This document shows, one piece after another, positions 1 through 6,300 of a stretch of 12,289 nt of DNA. The notes under the pieces are model-generated. The model was not told where the DNA came from and did no database searches. It saw nothing but the letters and a program-made list of their open reading frames with translations. Each line of letters starts with the position of its first letter. The first letter of the stretch is position 1. The stretch covers positions 1 through 12,289 of the forward strand of contig CAYXGZ010000079.1 of NCBI GenBank assembly GCA_964464755.1, written 5' to 3'. The position numbers and the translations under genes were made by a program. This stretch comes from CAYXGZ01 sp964464755. GTDB taxonomy: Bacteria > Planctomycetota > MHYJ01 > JACPRB01.

Positions 1-1392
1 TTCCGCTGGCTGGAGGCCCCCGAGCCCGCCGCGCTCCCGCACGCCCTCGGCCTGCTCGGCGAGCTCGGCGCCCTCGACGCGGCCGGCCGCGTGACGGACT
101 CCGGCCGCCGCATGGCTGCGTTCCCGCTGCATCCCCGGCTCTCGCGGATGCTGCTCGCGGCGGACGAGGCGGGCTGCGTGCCCCGGGCCTCGCTCGCGGC
201 CGCGCTGCTCTCGGGCCGCGACCTCCTGCGCCGGGGCGTCGACGGATCGACCGCCGAGGCCCGCGAGGACCGCATCGGCGACGGCGACGGCTCGGACCTC
301 GACCGCCTGCGCCGGGCCTGGGAGTTCGCCGCGTCCCGCCAGTACCAGCCCGAGGCCTGCCGCAAGGCCGGGATCCACGCCTCCGCCGCCCGCCAGGTCG
401 GCCAGGCCGCGGACCAGATCCTCCGCCTCGCCGAGCGCGAGGGGCTGACGATCGACGTCCTCCGCGAGGGCGACCTGCGGCCCTGCCTCCTCGCGGGTTT
501 CCCCGACCGCGTGACGCGCCGCCTCGACGAGGGCACGCTGCGCTGCGAGATGGTGCACGGCCGCCGCGGCCTCCTCGCCCGCGAGAGCGCCGCCCGCTCC
601 GGCTCGCTCTTCGTCGCCGCCGAGGTCCGCGAGGTCGAGGTCCGCGGGGGCGTCGAGACGATCTTCTCGCTCTGCTCGCCCGTGGAGCTCGCCTGGCTGG
701 AGCGCCTCTACCCGGAGGCGATGTCGCGCGGCGTGAAGGTCGAGTACGACCCGGGCCCGCGCCGCGTCGTGGCCGACGAGGAACTGCGCTACCGCGATCT
801 CGCGCTCGAGTCGCGGCGCCTGGACCGGGCCCCGGCGGAGGAGGCGGCCCGGCTGCTCGCCCTCGAGGTGGGCGCGGGGCGCCTGCGGCTGCCCGGCTGG
901 GACGACGCCGTCGAGGCCTGGATCCGGCGCGTCAACCTCGTCGCGAAGTCCTGCCCCGAGCTCGGGATCCCGTCGATCGGCGACGCGGACCGCCTATCGA
1001 TCGTCGAGCAGCTCTGCGACGGCGCGGTGTCGGCCAAGGAGCTCGGCGAGAAGAAGGTCCTGCCGGTCGTGAAGGCCTGGCTGTCGGGACCGCAGGTCGC
1101 GCTCGTCGAGAAGCACGCGCCCGACCGGCTGGAGCTGCCCAACGGCCGCCGCCCGAAGGTCGACTACGCGCCGGACGGGACGGTGGCGATCGAGGCGAAG
1201 ATCCAGGACCTCTACGGGGTGGAGCGCACGCCCCGGCTCGCGCTGGGCCGCGTCGTCCCCATCGTGCGCATCCTCGCGCCGAGCCAGCGGCCGGTGCAGG
1301 TCACCGCGGACCTCGAGGGTTTCTGGCGCGACCACTACCCGAAGCTGAAGAAGGAGCTGCAGCGCCGCTACCCGAAGCACGAATGGCGCTAG
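1..1392 (+). CDS. hrpB: ATP-dependent helicase HrpB, C-terminal part (5' end outside window)
   Basis: HrpB is a DEAH-box (superfamily 2) RNA/DNA helicase homologue; its cellular role is poorly defined in most bacteria. Reading frame 1 is open from the first base (starting FRWLEAPEPA) to a TAG stop, giving 463 residues, somewhat over half of a typical ~820-residue HrpB. The RecA-like lobes and helicase motifs I-VI lie upstream of the window. What remains is the winged-helix/ratchet segment (residues 1 to ~130; 'LHPRLSRML' is typical of the family), a middle region, and the HrpB-specific C-terminal domain (about 335-463). That domain has the family-typical strings 'PNGRRPKVDY', 'TPRLALGRVVPIV', 'RPVQVTADLEGFWRDHYP' and the closing 'RRYPKH'. 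The GTG at 91 is internal, because homology continues upstream of it. The stop overlaps the convergent WD40 lipoprotein gene. Family assignment is secure; activity cannot be judged from this half. Confidence 0.93.
   Translation, partial: FRWLEAPEPAALPHALGLLGELGALDAAGRVTDSGRRMAAFPLHPRLSRMLLAADEAGCVPRASLAAALLSGRDLLRRGVDGSTAEAREDRIGDGDGSDLDRLRRAWEFAASRQYQPEACRKAGIHASAARQVGQAADQILRLAEREGLTIDVLREGDLRPCLLAGFPDRVTRRLDEGTLRCEMVHGRRGLLARESAARSGSLFVAAEVREVEVRGGVETIFSLCSPVELAWLERLYPEAMSRGVKVEYDPGPRRVVADEELRYRDLALESRRLDRAPAEEAARLLALEVGAGRLRLPGWDDAVEAWIRRVNLVAKSCPELGIPSIGDADRLSIVEQLCDGAVSAKELGEKKVLPVVKAWLSGPQVALVEKHAPDRLELPNGRRPKVDYAPDGTVAIEAKIQDLYGVERTPRLALGRVVPIVRILAPSQRPVQVTADLEGFWRDHYPKLKKELQRRYPKHEWR
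1389..1392. other. Shared CTAG: overlapping stop codons of convergent genes
   Basis: The palindrome CTAG serves both strands. Bases 1390-1392 are the TAG stop of hrpB and bases 1389-1391, read on the minus strand, are the TAG stop of the WD40 lipoprotein. The two coding regions therefore overlap by 3-4 bp with no intergenic terminator. Confidence 0.9.
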
Positions 1393-2420
1393 CGGTAGAT
1401 GTTCACCTTCCCGTCCTCGAGCCCCGCGGCCAGGGTCTTCCCGTCCGGGCTGAAGGCGAGCGCCGCCGCGTTCGTCCCCTTGATCTCGTGGAACTTCAGG
1501 ACGGCCCGGCCGATCGGGTCCCAGAGGTAGATCCCGAGGCCGGTCTGGCTCGTCGCCAGCACCTTCCCGTCGGCGCTGAAGCGCACGGCCCAGACGCTCG
1601 CGTTGCGCAGGAAGTGGTTGTGGAGCTCCTTCATCCCGGCGGCCTCGCGGATCGTGAAGGTCGTGTCGTTGTAGCCCGCGCAGAAGAACTTCCCGTCGGA
1701 GCCGTAGGCGAGGTCGCTGCCCTCGCCCGTCGGCTCGGCCTTGTCGACCTTCCACTCCGTCGCCGTGCGCTTCGCGAGGTCGACGACCGTGAAGGTCGGC
1801 GGCGAGCCCCCGGTGACCGCGAGCGACCCGCCGTCGGGCGAGAACGCGGCCGCGCGGAACATCTTCCCCGCGGCGAAGGTGCGCAGCGGCTTCCGGCCGG
1901 CGACGTCCCAGAGCAGGACGCCGGAGCCCCACGACACGGCCGCGAGGAGCGTCCCGTTCGGGCTGAGCGCCATCCCGTGGATGCCGCCCTGGTCCTTGAA
2001 GGGCGTCTGCACGGGAACGGGATCCACCGGCCCCGCGGGGCCCGGGGTCCAGTACGTCACGAAGCCGTAGACGTCGGTCGTCAGCAGCGCGGTGGAGTCC
2101 GGAAGCCAGGCGACGCCCGAGGCCCGGTAGTCCATCCTGGCGGCGCCGAGCTGCTTGAAGTCGACGGCGTCCCAGAGCGCCAGGCCCTGGTCGCCGTAGC
2201 CGGCGGTGGCCAGGTACTTGCCGTCCGGGGACCACGCGACGTAGACCTTGCCGCCTTCGTGGCCCGCGAGCTCGGTGAGCCGGGACGACGCGGCCGCCGG
2301 GAAGGCGCCGGGGGGGACCTTGGGGGCGGGCGGCTTCGCGAGGAACTTCGCGTCGAGCGGCTCGAACTGGGGCTTCGAGCAGGCCGCGAGCAGGACGACG
2401 ACGGGAATCAGGCGTCGCAT
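1389..2420 (-). CDS. WD40-repeat lipoprotein, single seven-bladed beta-propeller
   Basis: A 343-residue secreted lipoprotein with no enzymatic motif, probably a binding scaffold in the envelope. The N-terminus MRRLIPVVVLLAAC has a charged start, a hydrophobic core and a lipobox LAAC; the lipidated cysteine is C14. Serine at +2 is compatible with outer-membrane sorting under the Lol rule of enterobacteria. Residues 15-50 form an Ala/Pro-rich linker. After it I count exactly seven WD40 units, with centres such as 'VAWSPDGK', 'LSPNGT', 'FSPDGG', 'FSADGK' and 'FSPDGK' and strand ends 'LWDAVD', 'LWDVAG', 'LWDPIG', closing with 'VNIYR'. One propeller fills the protein. The start is well supported by a GGAGGTGA ribosome binding site directly upstream. 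The gene is divergent from the DUF1207 gene and convergent with hrpB. Ligand and role are unknown; its repeats resemble those of the large caspase-WD40 lipoprotein nearby. Confidence 0.88.
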   Translation of the reverse strand: MRRLIPVVVLLAACSKPQFEPLDAKFLAKPPAPKVPPGAFPAAASSRLTELAGHEGGKVYVAWSPDGKYLATAGYGDQGLALWDAVDFKQLGAARMDYRASGVAWLPDSTALLTTDVYGFVTYWTPGPAGPVDPVPVQTPFKDQGGIHGMALSPNGTLLAAVSWGSGVLLWDVAGRKPLRTFAAGKMFRAAAFSPDGGSLAVTGGSPPTFTVVDLAKRTATEWKVDKAEPTGEGSDLAYGSDGKFFCAGYNDTTFTIREAAGMKELHNHFLRNASVWAVRFSADGKVLATSQTGLGIYLWDPIGRAVLKFHEIKGTNAAALAFSPDGKTLAAGLEDGKVNIYR

Positions 2421-2421
2421 G

Positions 2422-2429
2422 TCACCTCC
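2422..2429 (-). promoter_or_regulatory. Ribosome binding site of the WD40 lipoprotein
   Basis: On the minus strand GGAGGTGA ends one base before the ATG at 2420. It is a near-perfect Shine-Dalgarno match (the GGAGG core lies 4 nt from the start, slightly close) and fixes the start codon. Confidence 0.8.
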
Positions 2430-2433
2430 GGGG

Positions 2434-2462
2434 TTCGAATCGCATCATACATCGGCTACAAT
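2434..2462 (+). promoter_or_regulatory. Candidate promoter of the DUF1207 gene, possibly leaderless
   Basis: TACAAT at 2457-2462 (5 of 6 to TATAAT) is preceded, after a 17-bp spacer, by TTCGAA at 2434-2439 (3 of 6 to TTGACA). Transcription start would fall near 2469-2471, at or next to the ATG at 2471. No Shine-Dalgarno sequence precedes that ATG, which fits a leaderless mRNA. The -10 element lies 7 bp from the opposite-strand candidate -10, so the two divergent promoters would overlap and may compete. Confidence 0.4.
2444..2449 (-). promoter_or_regulatory. Candidate -10 box for the WD40 lipoprotein gene
   Basis: On the minus strand TATGAT (5 of 6 to TATAAT) sits 23 bp upstream of the ATG at 2420. 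This would place transcription start near 2437 and leave a short leader containing the ribosome binding site. No convincing -35 box is visible at the usual distance. It lies in a short AT-richer island inside very GC-rich DNA. The assignment is tentative. Confidence 0.35.
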
Positions 2463-2470
2463 TCCTGCCC

Positions 2471-3325
2471 ATGCTTCCCGCCCTGGTGCTCGCGCTCCTG
2501 GCCCAGGTCCAGCCGGGCCCGACGCCCGCCCCGACCCCCGCGCCTCCGGCCGCCGAGCAGGACTTCACGCCCTTCCCCGAGTGGCACCTCTTCCAGCCGA
2601 TCCTCGCGGATCCGCGCGACCCGCACTTCGGCGCGGTGTACCGCTACTACCTGACCGACAACGGCGTGGTCCGCCACGCGGCCGCGGTCAGCTTCGGCGA
2701 GATGTTCGGGCTGGCGGGCTGGAGCCTCGGGGACCTGGGCCGGCTCGAGTTCGGCGTCCACGCGGGCGTCTTCGCGGTCTTCGACCTCGCCGCGGAGAGC
2801 TTCGACCTCATCAACGCGGACTACCTGCTCGGCTTCCCGCTCGCCTGGTCCCGCGGCGACTGGGCCCTGCAGCTCCGGATCTTCCACCAGAGCAGCCACC
2901 TCGGCGACGAGTTCCTGCTGCGCGGGCCGGTCGACCGCGTCAACCTGAGCTACGAGGTCGTCGACTTCAAGGCCTCGTACCAGTGGAAGGATTTCCGGGC
3001 GGTCGCCGGGATCGGGAGCATGGTCCACTCGGATCCGTCCGACATCGACCCGCTGCTGCTCCAGCTGGGCGGCGAGTGGGAGCCCGGCACGGACTGGTTC
3101 GGCGGCGCGGCGCATCCCGTCTTCGCGGTCGACTTCCAGTGGACGCAGGAGAGCAACTTCGGGCTGGACCTCTCGGCGAAGGCGGGGATCCTCCTGCACA
3201 ACCCGATCCGCGGGCGTCGCCGCATCCGCCTGATGACCGAGTACTACCGGGGCCGCAGCCCCGACGGCCAGTTCTACGACGAGCGCTCCTCGACCGTCGG
3301 CGTCGGGATCCACGTCTACTTCTGA
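2471..3325 (+). CDS. DUF1207 family protein, probable outer-membrane beta-barrel
   Basis: A 284-residue exported protein that I assign to the DUF1207 family, whose function is unknown. Family-like segments in order are 'FQPILADPRDPHF' (41-53), 'FDLINADYLLG' (111-121), the strongly conserved 'FHQSSHLGDEFLL' (138-150), 'NLSYEVVD' (158-165) and 'GRSPDGQFYD' (261-270). Residues 1-12 are hydrophobic (MLPALVLALLAQ) and look like a signal peptide, although no positive charge precedes the core. A Pro/Ala/Thr linker (16-28) follows. The many alternating amphipathic stretches and the terminal 'GVGIHVYF', ending in Phe, match the C-terminal signal of outer-membrane barrels; barrel topology is my inference. 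No Shine-Dalgarno sequence precedes the ATG and no better upstream ATG or GTG exists in frame. The 3' end overlaps the convergent caspase gene by 10 bp. It is the only gene in the window ending in TGA. Confidence 0.85.
   Translation: MLPALVLALLAQVQPGPTPAPTPAPPAAEQDFTPFPEWHLFQPILADPRDPHFGAVYRYYLTDNGVVRHAAAVSFGEMFGLAGWSLGDLGRLEFGVHAGVFAVFDLAAESFDLINADYLLGFPLAWSRGDWALQLRIFHQSSHLGDEFLLRGPVDRVNLSYEVVDFKASYQWKDFRAVAGIGSMVHSDPSDIDPLLLQLGGEWEPGTDWFGGAAHPVFAVDFQWTQESNFGLDLSAKAGILLHNPIRGRRRIRLMTEYYRGRSPDGQFYDERSSTVGVGIHVYF
3316..3325. other. Ten-base tail-to-tail overlap of the DUF1207 and caspase-WD40 genes
   Basis: The TGA of the plus-strand gene is at 3323-3325. The TAG of the minus-strand gene is at 3316-3318 (CTA on the plus strand). 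The last residues of each protein are therefore encoded by the same bases on opposite strands, and no terminator separates them. Confidence 0.9.
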
Positions 3326-6300
3326 TCGGCCGCGACCTCGCGCCGCGCGACCTCGCCGAGCAGGGACGCGGGCAGCAGCAGCTCCGACGCCGCCTTCAGT
3401 TTCCGCGCCGCCTCCTCCGGCCGACCCTGCTGGCGGTCCCGGAAGGCGAACATGACCAGGGCCTCCCCGCGCCAGCGCCGGCCGTCCGGCAGGGACTCGA
3501 GGTAGCGGAAGAACTCCGTCTCGTCGTCCGTCCCCGCCAGGGCCCGCCGGAAGGGGTCGCTCACCGGCAACGCCTTGAGCGCCGCCCCGGTTCCCTCGGC
3601 CGCCACCGTCAGGAAGAGCGCGAACCGGTGCTTCCTCCCTTCCTCGAGGCGGACTCCCGGGAGCAGCTCGAGGGCGGTCTTCCAGTCGCGCGCCTCGAGC
3701 GCGGTCACCAGCGGCCCGACGCCGCCATCGATCTTCCATCCGGCCTCGCGGGCGCCGTCGTAGCGGCGGATCGCGATCCGCCAGGCCCCGAGGTCCGACG
3801 CCTCGTTGCCCCGCTGGTGGAGCTCCCAGCCCAGCGCGTACCGCAGCTCCTCCCCGGACGGGCCCTCGATCCCGCGGGCCAATAGGAGGCCCGCCTCCAC
3901 CGCGCCATGGGAGGCGATCGCCCGCGCGGCGGCCGCCCGGAACTCGTCCTCCGACGCGGCCCGCGCCGCCAGGCCGCCGAGGGACTCCTGGAGGTGGGGG
4001 ATCGCCGCGGCCGGCGGAGTCTCCCAGAGCGTCGCGCACGTCCCCGTGCGGATCCGCAGCTCGGTGCCGATGAACTCGTGCGTCGCCAGGCTGGTCGAGA
4101 GGTCGGGCATGCGGCCCGAGGCGTCCCAGAAGCGGACCAGCCCGTCCGAGCCCCCCGTGACCAGCTCGTTCCCGCCGGGGCGGAAGCGCACGCGCGTCGC
4201 GTGCGACAGCGCGTAGGCCACCTGGAGCCGGTTCGTCGCGAGCTCCCAGATCCTCAGGGTGCCCCGCTCCCCGGCCGCCGCGAGCCGCGCCCCGTCGGGC
4301 GAGAACGCGAGGTCGAACTGCTCGCCTTCCGCGCCCGGCAGGCGGGCCAGGAGCGTGCCGGCCTGCAGGTCCCAGACCTGGAGGTCCCGGCCCGGGGCCC
4401 TCCCCGCCGCCCGCCGCCCGGCCGGATCCACCGCGAAGTTCCTCAGGCCCCGCCACGCGATGCGCAGCGGCCTCGGCTCGGCGTCGCCGAAGATCCAGAG
4501 CCGCCCGTCGTCGTCCGAGGCGGCCACGCCGTCCGGCCCCGCGAACTGGAGGGTGATCAGCGTCGTCCCCGGGGGCCGGGGCCAGGTCTTCCACGCCTCG
4601 CCGGAGGCCTCGAGACCGACCACATCGCCCTTGTGCAGGAAGGCGACGCGCTTCCGGTCGGGGGACACCGCCATCTCCTTCGCGCCGTCCAGGTGGCGGA
4701 CGGGCTCGGCGCGGCCGGGCACGAGCAGCGCGCCGCCCTCCAGTCCCAGGGCGGCCACTCCTCCGCCCTCGAGGAGGGCGACGCGGCGCAGGCGGTCCAA
4801 TCCGGGTCGGTGCGTTTCCAGCAGGCGGCCAGACTCGATGTCCCGGACCCGCACCTCGCCCTGGCTGGGCGTCGCGATCCGGGTCCCGTCGGCGCTGAAG
4901 TACAGGTCCGACCCCGGGTTTCCGCCGGTGTCGCGCAGGATGCGCAGCTCCCGGGTCCGCGGCGTCGCCCAGAGGACGAGGCGGGAATCCTCGGAGCCGG
5001 TCAGCATCGACTTCCCATCCGGGGCCACCGCGAGGCTGGGCGTCCAGCTCGGCAGGGGGATGCGGACCTTCGGGTCGGGTTCGGCCGACTCCAGGTTCCA
5101 CAGCACCAGGCTCTTCTCGAAGCCCGCGGTGGCCATCGCGCCGCCGTCCGGGAAGATCGCCAGCGACGTGATCTCGCCGGAATGCGACTTCAGCACGCGG
5201 AAGTCGTCGCCGGACTCGAGGTTGAAGCGATAGAGGTTTCCCTGCCCGCCGCCCACGGCCATCCAGAGGCCGTCGGGATGGAAGGCCATGCAGGAGCCGC
5301 CGTCGGGCCAGGTCTTCCTCAGAAGCAGGCGCCCCGACTTCGCGTCGTGCAGGGTGACGTCGAAGTTCAGGCAGGCGATCAGCGTACCGTCGGGGCTGCC
5401 GGCGATCGCGTTTCCCGCCTTGGCCGCGAAGGCCAGTCGCGGCGTCCCGTCCGCGGGATCGAGCACGGCCGCCTCCTCGGCGTCGCCCGCCGCCAGGCGC
5501 CCGTCGGCGAGCACCGCCAGCGACTCCACCTTCCTCGGGCGCTCCGCGATCCAGATCGGCTTCCCGTCCGCCGCCGCCAGCGCCTCGACCCGGGCCCCGC
5601 GCGCCACGTAGAGCGTCGTCCCGTCCGCGGAAACCGCCAGGCGCGTGGCGGACCCGCCCTTCGGGCCCAGGCTCCAGAGCACGGTTCCGCGCACCGAGTC
5701 CCAGGCATGGATCCAGCCCCGGTTGTCGCACGAGACGAAGCGGCGGCCGTCGGGGAGGAAGACGGAGGCCACGACGCCGCCCGCGGGACCCGGCGACCCG
5801 GACCGCGCCCGCCCGTCGACCCCGTCGTAGACGAGCAGCTGGGTGCCCAACGACCCGGCGAGGACGCGCCCGTCCGCGCTGCAGGCAAGGCGGGTCGGAA
5901 CGGCCCCCTCGAGGCTCCAGGCCGGGTCCGCCCCTTCCCGGTCGAGTCGACCGGCCCGCGCGACGAAGCGCGCCCCGTTCCCCGCGACGACCGCGTCCAC
6001 CACGTCCCGGGCGATGACCACGCCGAGCGTCCGCTCGGCGGGATGGTACCAGCGCGCGCCGAACTCGCCGACGACCAGGACCCGGTCCCCCTCGGAGCGC
6101 AGCGCGTCCACGCGGCCCCCCGCCTGCATCCGCTTCGGCCCCTTTGTCTCGTCGCGGGGCCAATGGCTGAGGCCGAACCGGACGTCGGCCACCAGCAGCC
6201 CGCCGTCGGCGAGCCACTCGAGCGCCCGCGGGTTGTTGTCCGCGGCCCGGAAGCGGCGGAGCCGCTCGCCCCGGGCCAGGTCCCAGTCGGTGAGCTGCCC

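Noticed and set aside
91..93. GTG as the start of a short hrpB-like gene
   Set aside because: The 30 codons before it read as typical HrpB sequence, so the gene simply begins outside the window.
2248..3885. 545-codon plus-strand open frame overlapping the DUF1207 gene
   Set aside because: It crosses the divergent promoter and the convergent junction, and its translation is low-complexity. The DUF1207 frame carries the conserved motifs.
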